A stretch of DNA of 64,000 bases from contig NZ_SADR02000029.1 of the NCBI RefSeq assembly GCF_004010325.2, positions 1 through 64,000 of the forward strand, given 5' to 3'. The stretch's first letter is position 1, and each line of letters starts with the position of its first letter. Source of the stretch: Mesorhizobium sp. M00.F.Ca.ET.216.01.1.1. GTDB lineage: Bacteria; Pseudomonadota; Alphaproteobacteria; Rhizobiales; Rhizobiaceae. Positions 34,481 through 44,171 of this stretch are shown here, piece by piece. The translations under genes and the position numbers were made by a program. The notes below the pieces were generated by a model. It ran no database searches. It worked only from the letters and a program-made list of their open reading frames with translations, and had not been told where the DNA came from.

Positions 34481-35057
34481 TCTGCGGCTTGCGTCGCACC
34501 GGAAGGCCGGGCTCCGACGGCTTGGCAGGCTCTCTTAGCGTGCCGAGTACAGCCGAGCTTTGTTCGCGCCAGCGGTCTCGCATTGTGCGGCTGGAAACCG
34601 CCCGGACACCCGCTGCCGGCGTGTGTTACCTTGACTCCGATGAGCGGTCGTCACGCAAAGTTGAAATCCGCAAGAACTGGCCTTCTCGCCCCAGCTGCTT
34701 GACTGTTTCCTCCGTCGCAAGCACGTCATCCCTCCCATCCTTGTCCAGCCCTTATCGATGTATCTCATGGTCCGGCCTGACGCTCGACTGTCAGACACCA
34801 GAACGCCAAAGGGGCTGGCCCGCCGGTCAACGGCAGCTGCTAAACAGAACGGCGATGTGCATGGGAATGCATCCGTTGCTTAAATGCCTTCCATAAAGAA
34901 GATCGATTTCCTCACTGGCCCAACGATCTCATGGATTTGTTCACGCAACAGGTGAAGCCGTCCGAGATTACGGCGCAACTCGGCTCGGCTTCGTTCCGGT
35001 CGGGGCATACGCTACCCGCACCGTCGGACCCTTTGCCCGCGCGTGTTCGATTGCCGC
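34481..35057. other. gene-free spacer
   Basis: No recognisable gene or promoter between queE and the convergent HEPN gene. Confidence 0.5.
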
Positions 35058-35486
35058 TCACTCGTCATCTTCTGGCGGTTCTAGTTTGCCAACCGAAACC
35101 TCTAGCCTCGTGGTGCACTCAATAAGGTTAGCTAGCAATTTGGCATCAATGTCTGTGTGCCCCTCGTACTCGGAGAGGTTTCGCTCGTTGTGCGCCTTTA
35201 GAAAAATCTGAATGTCAGCCTTGTCGGTTCCGACGGTATGAACGAGCGCTTGAAACACCGAAGTGCGATTGTCCGAGCGATAGCCTTCGCGGCGTAGGGC
35301 TGCCAGGGCAAGCCGATGCGCAGCTCCATATAAGAGAGTGAATTGGCTGTCGGGGTCGAGACCTTTCTGTGCGTCAGTTAAATTCTTGCGCGCGCCACCC
35401 AGCATGCCGTCATATTCGGACAGCGATGGGGGCTCACTTTTCATCAGCCCAATCTTTACGAGGTTGTCTAGTTCTTGCTTGCCCAC
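35058..35486 (-). CDS. HEPN-domain protein, probable toxin partner
   Basis: About 142 residues from GTG 35486, chosen because family members usually begin just before DNLVKIGLMKSEPPS. All-helical; FTLLYGAAHRLALAALRREGYRSDNRTSVFQALVHTVG is the HEPN core (the Arg-His pair normally forms an RNase site). The start lies inside the end of the upstream Phd-nucleotidyltransferase gene (overlap about 19 bp). HEPN/MNT pairs act as toxin-antitoxin modules in which the MNT enzyme modifies and silences the HEPN RNase. Confidence 0.75.
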   Translation of the reverse strand: MGKQELDNLVKIGLMKSEPPSLSEYDGMLGGARKNLTDAQKGLDPDSQFTLLYGAAHRLALAALRREGYRSDNRTSVFQALVHTVGTDKADIQIFLKAHNERNLSEYEGHTDIDAKLLANLIECTTRLEVSVGKLEPPEDDE

Positions 35487-36031
35487 GCTTGTAAATCTTT
35501 CTCCGAGCCGATGAGGAAAATCTTTGGAAGGGTACTTACCTTGCGGACAAACGACCCTTTCTGAGACGCCTTTCGTTGCCATTCCTCCGGCGACAGAAAT
35601 GTCGGACTGACCTTTCGGCCTAGTCTCAGTTCCGCGTTTTGTGCGGCTGAATAAAGTTCAGAGAGGTTCAGGTTATCGCCGACCACCATCAAATCGATAT
35701 CGCTGCGTTCTGTGTCCGTGCCTTTGGCGACTGAACCGTACACGAAGGCAGATTTGATCGAATGAAAGTGCGACAGCAATTCCCTTAGTGGCTCGGTTGG
35801 TATTTGGTTCTTAAGTGAAAAGTGCGCCGTGCTCTGCAAAGCAGGGGGGGCTGCGTTCTCAGGCCCCGCGCTAGTGCCGTCACGATGCGCCTTTAGGCGC
35901 TGGTATTCATCGACCGAAAGCAGCACAAGCCGTTCGCGGCCATTCTTGCTGATGATCACGGGTTCCGCTAGCGCCTTGTCCTGATACACCCCAAAGTTGC
36001 GCTGAAATTCAACCGAGCTAATGACCGACAT
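35468..36031 (-). CDS. Phd-type antitoxin domain fused to a MNT nucleotidyltransferase
   Basis: About 187 residues from ATG 36031. Residues 1-55 are a Phd/YefM DNA-binding antitoxin domain (VEFQRNFGVYQDKALAEPVIISKNGRERLVLLSVDEYQRLK). Residues 95-180 are a minimal nucleotidyltransferase with GSVAKGTDTERSDIDLMVVGD (GSxxxGxxxxxSDxDL; both metal-binding Asp present). The fused form places operon autorepression and toxin modification in one chain. The next gene encodes a HEPN protein. Confidence 0.82.
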   Translation of the reverse strand: MSVISSVEFQRNFGVYQDKALAEPVIISKNGRERLVLLSVDEYQRLKAHRDGTSAGPENAAPPALQSTAHFSLKNQIPTEPLRELLSHFHSIKSAFVYGSVAKGTDTERSDIDLMVVGDNLNLSELYSAAQNAELRLGRKVSPTFLSPEEWQRKASQKGSFVRKVSTLPKIFLIGSEKDLQAWASKN

Positions 36032-36055
36032 AGAATTGTCCCGATAATCCGTCAT

Positions 36056-36072
36056 ATCCGTATAATACGTAT
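36056..36072. promoter_or_regulatory. palindrome upstream of the Phd-MNT/HEPN operon
   Basis: ATCCGTATAATACGTAT is a 17-bp inverted repeat with one mismatch centred at 36064, about 25-40 bp before the start. It overlaps a TATAAT-like sequence. Probably the operator bound by the Phd domain. Confidence 0.6.
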
Positions 36073-36612
36073 CTTTTTGAAAATATCAATGATCTCGTGC
36101 TAAGGTACTGAATTACTTGCCTTCGATATAGCGCGTCGGCGGAACCAACTCGTAGACGGGCTATGAAAGGTTAAGCGCGGATGTCTATCGGCCGCCGGCG
36201 TTCCCGCTCCGCAAGCCTGCCTGAACTATTCCGCGCGGCGGTCAAGCCCCAGGCTCCTGCTCATCCAGCGACCGCAGGCTGGAAAAGACAATAGCCGACG
36301 TCTTCCGATGGTCTCGCCATCAGCTTTGGGCTAGCTCCCCATTATCCCGCTTCGAGCTCGACACAGGGCGGTTTCGATGGCGCACGACAATCTGTGTCGG
36401 CTTTGTCGTGTCCGTGACAGACGCCTGAAAGGCCCGCTCGCGCGTTTTGCCGCCGTCTAAGTGGCTGGAATTTAATAACAAAGTTTCTTCTCGGATCGGC
36501 CGATCACGCTGGTACGCTTTTTGCGATGCTTGGTGTGAGGTGGCACGAGCTGCCTATCGGCACTTGTGTCGCGGGCAGTCGCGATGATTAGAACGAAGGA
36601 AGGAAAGCTATT
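36073..36612. other. nifH upstream region
   Basis: No gene. Contains the NifA site and sigma-54 promoter of nifH (36404-36525). A second GG-N10-GC (36559-36572, CGGCACTTGTGTCGCG) lies in the leader, of doubtful meaning. Confidence 0.6.
36404..36525 (+). promoter_or_regulatory. NifA/sigma-54 promoter of nifHDK
   Basis: NifA site TGTCGTGTCCGTGACA (TGT-N10-ACA) at 36404-36419 and -24/-12 TGGTACGCTTTTTGCG at 36510-36525, 100 bp apart. Leader of about 80 bases to nifH with ribosome site AGGAAGGAAAG. Confidence 0.92.
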
Positions 36613-37506
36613 ATGTCAGGTCTGCGTCAGATCGCCTTTTACGGCAAAGGCGGCATCGGCAAGTCCACCACCTCCCAAAATACGCTCGCCGCCCTTGTCG
36701 ACCTCGGGCAGAGAATCCTCATCGTAGGATGCGACCCCAAAGCCGATTCCACACGCTTGATCCTGAATTCGAAAGCTCAGGATACCGTCCTGGATCTCGC
36801 CGCACAGGAAGGTTCGGTGGAAGACCTCGAACTCCAGGACGTGCTCAAGGTCGGCTACAGAGGCATCAAGTGCGTGGAGTCCGGCGGCCCCGAGCCGGGT
36901 GTCGGTTGCGCCGGCCGCGGCGTCATCACCTCGATCAATTTCCTCGAGGAGAATGGCGCTTATGACGATGTCGATTATGTCTCCTATGACGTCCTCGGCG
37001 ACGTGGTATGCGGCGGCTTCGCCATGCCGATCCGCGAAGGCAAGGCCCAGGAGATCTACATCGTCATGTCCGGCGAGATGATGGCGCTCTATGCCGCCAA
37101 TAACATCGCCAAGGGCATCCTCAAATATGCCCATTCGGGCGGTGTGCGGCTGGGCGGGCTGATCTGCAATGAACGTCAAACCGACCGTGAACTCGATCTG
37201 GCCGAAGCACTGGCTGGCCGATTGAATTCCAAGCTCATCCACTTCGTGCCCCGCGACAACATCGTCCAGCATGCCGAACTCAGGAAGATGTCGGTGATCC
37301 AGTACGCGCCGGACTCCAAGCAGGCAGGGGAATACCGCGCTCTGGCCGAGAAGATCCACGCCAATTCGGGCCAGGGTACGATCCCGACGCCGATCACCAT
37401 GGAGGAGCTGGAGGAGATGCTGCTCGACTTCGGCATCATGAAGACCGACGAGCAGATGCTTGCCGAGCTTCACTCCAAGGAAGCGGCGAAGGCGGCGGCC
37501 CAGTAG
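36613..37506 (+). CDS. nifH: NifH, nitrogenase iron protein
   Basis: 297 residues. Walker A GKGGIGKSTT (about 11-20), switch regions with CDPKADSTRLIL and DVLGDVVCGGFAMPIR, and the [4Fe-4S] ligands in GVGCAGRG and DVVCGGFA. The Arg after GCAG(R) is the ADP-ribosylation type site. It delivers electrons to NifDK with ATP hydrolysis and is also needed for FeMo-cofactor insertion. Confidence 0.99.
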   Translation: MSGLRQIAFYGKGGIGKSTTSQNTLAALVDLGQRILIVGCDPKADSTRLILNSKAQDTVLDLAAQEGSVEDLELQDVLKVGYRGIKCVESGGPEPGVGCAGRGVITSINFLEENGAYDDVDYVSYDVLGDVVCGGFAMPIREGKAQEIYIVMSGEMMALYAANNIAKGILKYAHSGGVRLGGLICNERQTDRELDLAEALAGRLNSKLIHFVPRDNIVQHAELRKMSVIQYAPDSKQAGEYRALAEKIHANSGQGTIPTPITMEELEEMLLDFGIMKTDEQMLAELHSKEAAKAAAQ

Positions 37507-37592
37507 TGACATTAGCGCTGCCATGAATCGGCGCGCCTTGCAGAGAACGGCGCCTATTCGTTGAGGCGTCACCCAACCTTGAAAGGGGACTC

Positions 37593-39095
37593 ATGAGCCG
37601 GGAATACGAGAATGACGGTGCTCTTCATGCGAAGCTTATCGAAGAGGTGCTGTCGCATTATCCCGACAAGGCGGCGAAGCGCCGCAAGAAGCACCTCAAC
37701 GTCGCAAAGAGCGGCAACGAGGCTGGCGGGGAAAGCGAGGTCCTTTCCGAATGCGACGTCAAATCGAACATCAAGTCCATTCCCGGGGTGATGACGATTC
37801 GCGGCTGTGCATATGCGGGTTCGAAAGGCGTGGTGTGGGGGCCAGTCAAGGATATGGTCCATATATCGCACGGCCCGGTCGGCTGCGGCCAATATTCTTG
37901 GTCGCAGCGCCGCAACTACTACGTCGGTACGACGGGCGTCGACACGTTCGGGACAATGCAGTTCACCTCCGATTTCCAGGAGAAGGACATCGTCTTCGGC
38001 GGCGACAAGAAGCTGGAACAGATCATTGACGAGATTGAAGTCTTGTTTCCGCTCAACAACGGCATCACCGTGCAATCCGAATGCCCTATCGGCCTGATTG
38101 GCGATGACACCGAGGCGGTTTCTCGCAAAAAGACCAAGGAGTATGACAAGACGATCGTGCCGGTACGCTGCGAGGGTTTCCGCGGCGTCTCGCAGTCGCT
38201 TGGCCACCACATCGCCAATGATGCGATCCGGGATTGGGTCTTCGACAAAAAGGATGTCAAGTTCGAGGCCGGCCCCTACGACGTCAACGTCATCGGCGAC
38301 TACAATATCGGCGGCGATGCCTGGGCCTCGCGCATACTGCTTGAGGAGATAGGGCTGCGCGTGGTCGGCAACTGGTCGGGTGACGCCACACTCGCAGAGA
38401 TCGAGCGCGCCCCGAAGGCTAAGCTCAATCTTATCCACTGCTACCGGTCGATGAACTACATCTGTCGGCATATGGAGGAAAAGTATGGCGTCGCTTGGAT
38501 GGAGTACAATTTCTTCGGTCCCTCCCAGATCGAAGCCTCTCTGCGCAACATAGCCAAGCATTTTGGGCCGGAAATCGAGGAGAAGACCGAAAAGGTCATT
38601 GCCAAGTACAGGCCGCTTGTTGATGCGGTCATCGCCAAGTACCTGTCGCGCCTGGAAGGAAATACCGTGATGCTCTATGTCGGCGGCCTGCGCCCCCGCC
38701 ACGTCGTCACGGCCTACGAGGACCTCGGCATGGTCATCGTGGGCACCGGCTATGAATTCGCCCACAGCGACGACTATCAGCGCACCGGCCACTACGTGAA
38801 GAACGGCACGCTGATCTATGATGACGTGACCGGCTATGAGTTGGAGAAATTCATCGAAGGGATTCGCCCAAATCTGGTCGGCTCGGGAATCAAAGAAAAA
38901 TACCCGGTGCAGAAGATGGGCATACCGTTCCGCCAGATGCATTCCTGGGATTATTCAGGCCCGTATCACGGCTACGATGGCTTTGCCATTTTCGCACGTG
39001 ATGTGGATCTCGCCATCAACAACCCGGTCTGGGACCTATTCCACGCGCCTTGGAAAAGAAGCCGGGGCGATGAGCGGGCGATGGCTGCCGAATAA
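37593..39095 (+). CDS. nifD: NifD, MoFe-protein alpha subunit
   Basis: 500 residues. P-cluster ligands in IRGCAYAGSKGVV and HGPVGCGQYSW, FeMo-cofactor Cys in NVIGDYNIGG context and His near YDDVTGYELEKFIEGIRP/ Q-M-HSWDYSGPYHGYDGF region typical of the C-terminus. 86 bp after nifH. Confidence 0.99.
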   Translation: MSREYENDGALHAKLIEEVLSHYPDKAAKRRKKHLNVAKSGNEAGGESEVLSECDVKSNIKSIPGVMTIRGCAYAGSKGVVWGPVKDMVHISHGPVGCGQYSWSQRRNYYVGTTGVDTFGTMQFTSDFQEKDIVFGGDKKLEQIIDEIEVLFPLNNGITVQSECPIGLIGDDTEAVSRKKTKEYDKTIVPVRCEGFRGVSQSLGHHIANDAIRDWVFDKKDVKFEAGPYDVNVIGDYNIGGDAWASRILLEEIGLRVVGNWSGDATLAEIERAPKAKLNLIHCYRSMNYICRHMEEKYGVAWMEYNFFGPSQIEASLRNIAKHFGPEIEEKTEKVIAKYRPLVDAVIAKYLSRLEGNTVMLYVGGLRPRHVVTAYEDLGMVIVGTGYEFAHSDDYQRTGHYVKNGTLIYDDVTGYELEKFIEGIRPNLVGSGIKEKYPVQKMGIPFRQMHSWDYSGPYHGYDGFAIFARDVDLAINNPVWDLFHAPWKRSRGDERAMAAE

Positions 39096-39224
39096 ACATC
39101 TGCTTTAGCCCCAGTCTCCCACTGGGACGGTGAACTCCCGCGGCCTCTGATCCGCCGGAGCCTGGAACGTCTCGACGTCCTGAGCTGCCGTACCGCGCAG
39201 CCAGATGCAAAAGAGGTAATCATC

Positions 39225-40766
39225 ATGCCGCAGTCGGCTGAAAAAATTCTCGATCACGCTCCCCTGTTCCGCGAGCCGGAATACAGAAAGATGCTCGCTG
39301 AGAAGAAGCTAAACTTCGAATGTCCGCACCCCGATGAGATCGTTTCCGATCAGCGCGATTTCACCCAGACGTGGGAATACCGCGAAAAGAACCTCGCCCG
39401 CAAAGCGCTTGTCGTGAACCCGGCCAAGGCCTGCCAGCCGCTGGGTGCGGTATTCGCTGCCGCCGGCTTCGAGCGAACCATGTCCTTCGTCCACGGCAGC
39501 CAAGGTTGCGTCGCCTATTACCGCTCGCACCTGTCGCGCCATTTCAAGGAGCCTGCCGCGGCGGTCTCCTCCTCAATGACCGAGGATGCGGCGGTGTTTG
39601 GCGGCCTGAAGAACATGGTCGACGGGCTCGCCAACACCTACCAGCTCTACGACCCGAAGATGATTGCCGTGTCGACGACCTGTATGGCAGAGGTCATTGG
39701 CGACGACCTGCACAGCTTCATCCAGAACGCCAAGGACGAAGATTCAGTCCCGCGCGACTTCGACGTACCCTTTGCCCACACGCCGGCCTTCGTTGGCAGT
39801 CATGTCGACGGCTATGACAACATGGTCAAAGGCATTTTGGAGCACTTCTGGAAAGGCCAGGAGCGTACGCAAGTCGAGGGAACCATCAACATCATTCCGG
39901 GCTTCGACGGCTTCTGCGTCGGCAACAACCGGGAGCTCAAGCGCCTCCTCGATGTAATGGGCGTGTCCTACACATTGATCCAGGATGCCTCTGACCAGTT
40001 CGACACGCCTTCGGACGGTGAATACCGCATGTATGACGGGGGCACGAAGATCAACGAGGTGAAGAAGGCCCTCAACGCCGAGGCAACGCTTTCGCTGCAG
40101 CATCACAACACCCGAAAGACGTTGGGCTATTGCGAGGAGGTCGGGCAGGCGACGGCCTCGTTCCACTATCCGCTCGGCGTTCAGGCGACCGACGAATTCC
40201 TGATGGAGGTCGCGGCGATTTCCGGCAAGGAGATCCCCGAGGCAATTCGCCTCGAGCGCGGCCGACTGGTAGACGCCATGGCGGACAGCCAATCCTGGTT
40301 GCATGGTAAGAAATACGCCATCTACGGCGATCCCGACTTCGTTCACGCGATGGCCCGCTTTGTCATGGAGACCGGCGGCGAGCCAACCCATTGCCTCGCC
40401 ACCAATGGCACCTCGGCATGGGAAGCCGATTTGAAGAAGCTGCTAGCATCCTCGCCTTTCGGCAAGGCTGCCCAGGTTTGGGCGGGCAAGGACCTGTGGG
40501 CGCTGCGCTCGCTGCTCTTTACCGAGCCGGTGGACCTTTTGATCGGCAATTCCTACGGCAAGTACCTGGAGCGCGACACCGGAACGCCGCTGATCCGGCT
40601 GATGTTTCCGATCTTCGATCGGCACCATCATCACCGCTTTGCGCTCTTTGGCTACCAGGGCGCGTTGCGCGTGCTGACGACGATCCTCGACAAGATCTTC
40701 GACAAACTCGATCGCGAGACGAGCGAGACGGGTGTGACGGATTATTCCTATGACCTCACGCGCTAA
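39225..40766 (+). CDS. nifK: NifK, MoFe-protein beta subunit
   Basis: 513 residues. KACQPLGAVFAAAGFERTMSFVHGSQGCVAYYRSHLSRHFKEP contains two P-cluster cysteines; STTCMAEVIGDDL the third. C-terminal FPIFDRHHHHRFALFGYQGALRVL is characteristic. 129 bp after nifD. Confidence 0.99.
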   Translation: MPQSAEKILDHAPLFREPEYRKMLAEKKLNFECPHPDEIVSDQRDFTQTWEYREKNLARKALVVNPAKACQPLGAVFAAAGFERTMSFVHGSQGCVAYYRSHLSRHFKEPAAAVSSSMTEDAAVFGGLKNMVDGLANTYQLYDPKMIAVSTTCMAEVIGDDLHSFIQNAKDEDSVPRDFDVPFAHTPAFVGSHVDGYDNMVKGILEHFWKGQERTQVEGTINIIPGFDGFCVGNNRELKRLLDVMGVSYTLIQDASDQFDTPSDGEYRMYDGGTKINEVKKALNAEATLSLQHHNTRKTLGYCEEVGQATASFHYPLGVQATDEFLMEVAAISGKEIPEAIRLERGRLVDAMADSQSWLHGKKYAIYGDPDFVHAMARFVMETGGEPTHCLATNGTSAWEADLKKLLASSPFGKAAQVWAGKDLWALRSLLFTEPVDLLIGNSYGKYLERDTGTPLIRLMFPIFDRHHHHRFALFGYQGALRVLTTILDKIFDKLDRETSETGVTDYSYDLTR

Positions 40767-40827
40767 GAGCCGTGGCCGGCTTTTCGCCGAGGCCATTCCT
40801 TGCCCAATGGACTGGGGAGGCTGAGCG

Positions 40828-42303
40828 ATGTCCTCCCTCAGCGCCAAAATCAAGGACGCCTTCGATGAGCCCGCCTGCGATAAGAACCGTGGCAAAGATG
40901 CCAAGGCGCGCAAGGAGGGCTGCTCGAAGTCGCTGACACCAGGGGCGGCAGCCGGCGGCTGCGCCTTTGACGGAGCCAAGATCGTCCTGCAGCCGATCAC
41001 CGACGTTGCGCATCTGGTCCATGCGCCGCTCGCCTGCGAGGGCAATTCTTGGGACAACCGTGGTGCGGTTTCGTCAGGGCCGACCTTGTGGCGGACAAGC
41101 TTCACGACCGACCTCACCGAACTCGACCTGGTGATGGGGCAGGGCGAGCGGAAACTCTTCAAGGCGATCCGCGAGATCAAGCACACATACGCGCCGCCGG
41201 CGATCTTCGTCTACTCAACTTGCGTAACGGCGCTGATCGGTGACGACATCGAGGCCGTGTGCAAACGCGCCACGGAAAAGTTCGGTTTGGCCGTGGTGCC
41301 GATCAATGCGCCTGGCCTGGCAGGCTCCAAGAACCTCGGCAACAAGCTCGCCGCCGAGGCGTTGCTCGATCATGTCATCGGCACGGTCGAACCCGACGAC
41401 CCCGGGCCCTACGACATCAACATCCTTGGCGAATTCAACCTCTCGGGCGAATTCTGGCTTGTAAAGCCGCTCCTCGATCGGCTCGGCATCCGGGTGCGCG
41501 CCTGCATTCCCGGCGATGCGCGTTACCGCGACATTGCTTCCGCGCACCGCGCCCGGGCGGCAATGATCGTGTGCTCGACCGCGCTGATCAGTCTTGCCCG
41601 CAAGATGGAGGAGCGCTGGGACATCCCGTTCTTCGAGGGCTCCTTCTACGGCATCTCCGACACATCGGAAGCTCTTCGCAACCTTGTCAGGCTGCTGGTG
41701 AGGAAGGGCGCCGATCCGGAGATCCTCGAGCGCACGGAGACGCTGATCGCGCAGCAGGAGGCGATCGCGTGGAAGAAACTCGAATCCTACCGGCAAAGGC
41801 TCCAAGGCAAGCGCGTGCTGCTCAACACAGGCGGTGTGAAGTCCTGGTCGGTTGTCCATGCGCTGATGGAGATCGGAATCGAGATCGTCGGCACCTCGGT
41901 CAAGAAATCTACCGTGCAGGACAAGGAGCGCATCAAACAAGTTCTCAAGCACGACAAGCATATGTTCGAATCCATGGCTGCGCGCGAGCTGTACGCCATG
42001 CTCTCTGAACACAGGGCCGATATCATGCTGTCGGGCGGTCGCACGCAATTCATTGCGCTCAAGGCCAAGACGCCCTGGCTCGATATCAACCAGGAGCGCC
42101 AGCATCCTTATGCCGGCTATGACGGCATGGTGGAACTCGTACGCCAGATCGACCTCGCCATTCACAATCCGATCTGGTCTCAGGTGCGCCAGCCGGCCCC
42201 GTGGGATTGCCAGCCTGAGCTGATAGGCGAATTGCCGTGCACGAGGAACGAGACCGCGTACCTGTTTGATGAATTCGCCTGCGCGACGGCACACGAGTGT
42301 TGA
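40828..42303 (+). CDS. nifE: NifE, FeMo-cofactor scaffold alpha subunit
   Basis: 491 residues. Similar to NifD: HAPLACEGNSWDNRGAVSSGP and FVYSTCVTALIGDD place the cluster cysteines; TPWLDINQERQHPYAGYDGMVELV near the end is typical. NifEN matures the NifB product into FeMo-cofactor. Lies 61 bp after nifK and 8 bp before nifN. Confidence 0.98.
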   Translation: MSSLSAKIKDAFDEPACDKNRGKDAKARKEGCSKSLTPGAAAGGCAFDGAKIVLQPITDVAHLVHAPLACEGNSWDNRGAVSSGPTLWRTSFTTDLTELDLVMGQGERKLFKAIREIKHTYAPPAIFVYSTCVTALIGDDIEAVCKRATEKFGLAVVPINAPGLAGSKNLGNKLAAEALLDHVIGTVEPDDPGPYDINILGEFNLSGEFWLVKPLLDRLGIRVRACIPGDARYRDIASAHRARAAMIVCSTALISLARKMEERWDIPFFEGSFYGISDTSEALRNLVRLLVRKGADPEILERTETLIAQQEAIAWKKLESYRQRLQGKRVLLNTGGVKSWSVVHALMEIGIEIVGTSVKKSTVQDKERIKQVLKHDKHMFESMAARELYAMLSEHRADIMLSGGRTQFIALKAKTPWLDINQERQHPYAGYDGMVELVRQIDLAIHNPIWSQVRQPAPWDCQPELIGELPCTRNETAYLFDEFACATAHEC

Positions 42304-42311
42304 GGCGACCG

Positions 42312-43694
42312 ATGGCCCGCATCCTTCCCCAGAGCAAATCGGCGGCAGTCAACCCGCTGAAGTCGTCGCAGCCGCTGGGTGCCGCCTTTGCCTTTCTTGG
42401 CGTCGACGGTGCGATGCCGCTGTTCCACGGCAGCCAAGGATGCACAAGCTTTGCGCTCGTTCTCTTCGTGCGGCACTTCAAAGAAGCGATTCCCTTGCAG
42501 ACTACGGCGATGGATGAGGTGGCGACCATCCTCGGCGCAGCCGACCATCTGGAAGAGGCGATCCTCAACCTCAAGAACCGCACGAAGCCAACGCTGATCG
42601 GGGTGTGCACGACCGCGCTGGTGGAGACGCGTGGCGAAGATTGCGCGGGTGATATTGCCAACGTCAAGCTGAAGCACACGCAAGAGCTTGCGGGTACGGA
42701 GGTCGTGCTGGCCAACACGCCGGATTTTGACGGCGCGATCGAAGAGGGCTGGGCCAGGGCAGTCACCGCAATGATCGAAGGGATTACACGCTCGGGCGAA
42801 CGGGCGCGGCACCCGAAGAAGATCGCAATCCTGCCCGGATGCAACCTCACTGTCGCCGACGTCGAGCATATGCGGGACATGGTTGAAAGCTTTGGGCTCA
42901 AGCCGGTTATTCTGCCCGACATCTCAGGCTCGCTCGACGGTACGGTTCCTGACCGCTGGGTAGCGACCACATACGGCGGCACCAGCGTCGAGGACATTCG
43001 CGAGTTGGGCACGGCCATGCAATGCATCGCCATCGGTGAGCACATGCGCCGCCCGGCGAAAGCGCTGCTCGGGTTGACCGGCGTGCCTTACGTGTTGTTC
43101 CAGTCACTGACTGGGCTGCAGGACACGGACCGCTTCGTGTCGCTGCTGTCTTCGATTTCGGGCGCGGCGGTACCGGCCCGCGTGCGCCGGCGCCGGGCCC
43201 AATTGCAGGACGCGATGCTCGACGGACATTTCCATTTCGGCGGCAAGAAAATTGCCATCGCTGCCGAACCAGACCAGCTGTTCCAACTTGCAACCTTCTT
43301 TGCTGGCCTCGGCTCCGAGATAGCCGCGGCCGTCACAACGACCGACAGGTCTAAAATTCTCGAGAAAGTCCCGGCGGTTTCGGTTCAGATCGGCGATCTC
43401 GGCGATCTGGAAAGTCTTGCCGTCGGTGCTGACCTGCTTGTCACGCATTCGCACGGGCGCCAAGCATCGGAGCGGCTCCGAATTCCGCTCATGCGCATCG
43501 GGTTCCCGGTCTTCGATCGACTAGGCAGCCAGCACAAGCTCGCAATTCTCTATCAGGGCACCCGCGACCTGATCTTCGAGGTCGCCAACATCTTCCAGGC
43601 CAACCAACACGCGCCCACTCCTGAGGCGCTTGATCCACTCCGTAATCGAGAAATATCACATGAACGCTGTTCGCCGCCTCTCGCTGGTCAGTAA
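42312..43694 (+). CDS. nifN: NifN, FeMo-cofactor scaffold beta subunit
   Basis: 460 residues from ATG 42312 (GAGGCGACCG upstream; the frame extends back to 42297). KSSQPLGAAFAFLGVDGAMPLFHGSQGCTSFALVLFVRHFKE matches the NifK/NifN cysteine region and CTTALVETRGEDCAGD the next. The end overlaps the nifX start by 35 bp. Confidence 0.97.
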   Translation: MARILPQSKSAAVNPLKSSQPLGAAFAFLGVDGAMPLFHGSQGCTSFALVLFVRHFKEAIPLQTTAMDEVATILGAADHLEEAILNLKNRTKPTLIGVCTTALVETRGEDCAGDIANVKLKHTQELAGTEVVLANTPDFDGAIEEGWARAVTAMIEGITRSGERARHPKKIAILPGCNLTVADVEHMRDMVESFGLKPVILPDISGSLDGTVPDRWVATTYGGTSVEDIRELGTAMQCIAIGEHMRRPAKALLGLTGVPYVLFQSLTGLQDTDRFVSLLSSISGAAVPARVRRRRAQLQDAMLDGHFHFGGKKIAIAAEPDQLFQLATFFAGLGSEIAAAVTTTDRSKILEKVPAVSVQIGDLGDLESLAVGADLLVTHSHGRQASERLRIPLMRIGFPVFDRLGSQHKLAILYQGTRDLIFEVANIFQANQHAPTPEALDPLRNREISHERCSPPLAGQ

Positions 43695-44157
43695 TGAGGT
43701 TTTCGCCCCGATGCCTGAACGACGTGCGGGCGCATTGCGCGTTGCGATCGCCACTCAGGACATGCAGAACCTCAATGCCCATTTCGGATCGGCCAGGCGC
43801 TTTGCTGTCTACGACGTGACGCGCGAGGAATGGAATCTCGTCGAAGCCGTGGCCTTCGATGACGTTTCGGATGAAAGCGGGGAGCATCGGGCCGAGGGCG
43901 ATGACCGCATCACGCCCAAGGTGGATGCGCTGAAAGGCTGTCATCTGCTGTTTTGTCTGGCGATTGGCGGACCTTCGGCAGCCAAGGTTGTCGCGGCAAA
44001 AATCCACCCGATCAAAGTGGCGGAGCCCCAATCCATCCGAGAGGTGCTGTTGCGCACGCAGATGATGCTCAGGACGTGTCCTCCGCCCTGGCTGCGCAAG
44101 GTGCTGGCGCAAGCGGGCGTTGCCGAAACGAAACCGTCCTTCGAGGACGAGGACTGA
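43660..44157 (+). CDS. nifX: NifX, FeMo-cofactor precursor carrier
   Basis: 165 residues from ATG 43660. LRVAIATQDMQNLNAHFGSARRFAVYDV (about 31-58) and GCHLLFCLAIGGPSAAKVVAAKIHPIKV are the NifX/NafY core that binds NifB-co. It overlaps nifN and is followed 14 bp later by the DUF269 gene. Confidence 0.95.
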   Translation: MNAVRRLSLVSNEVFAPMPERRAGALRVAIATQDMQNLNAHFGSARRFAVYDVTREEWNLVEAVAFDDVSDESGEHRAEGDDRITPKVDALKGCHLLFCLAIGGPSAAKVVAAKIHPIKVAEPQSIREVLLRTQMMLRTCPPPWLRKVLAQAGVAETKPSFEDED

Positions 44158-44171
44158 TAGGAGGACGCCAA

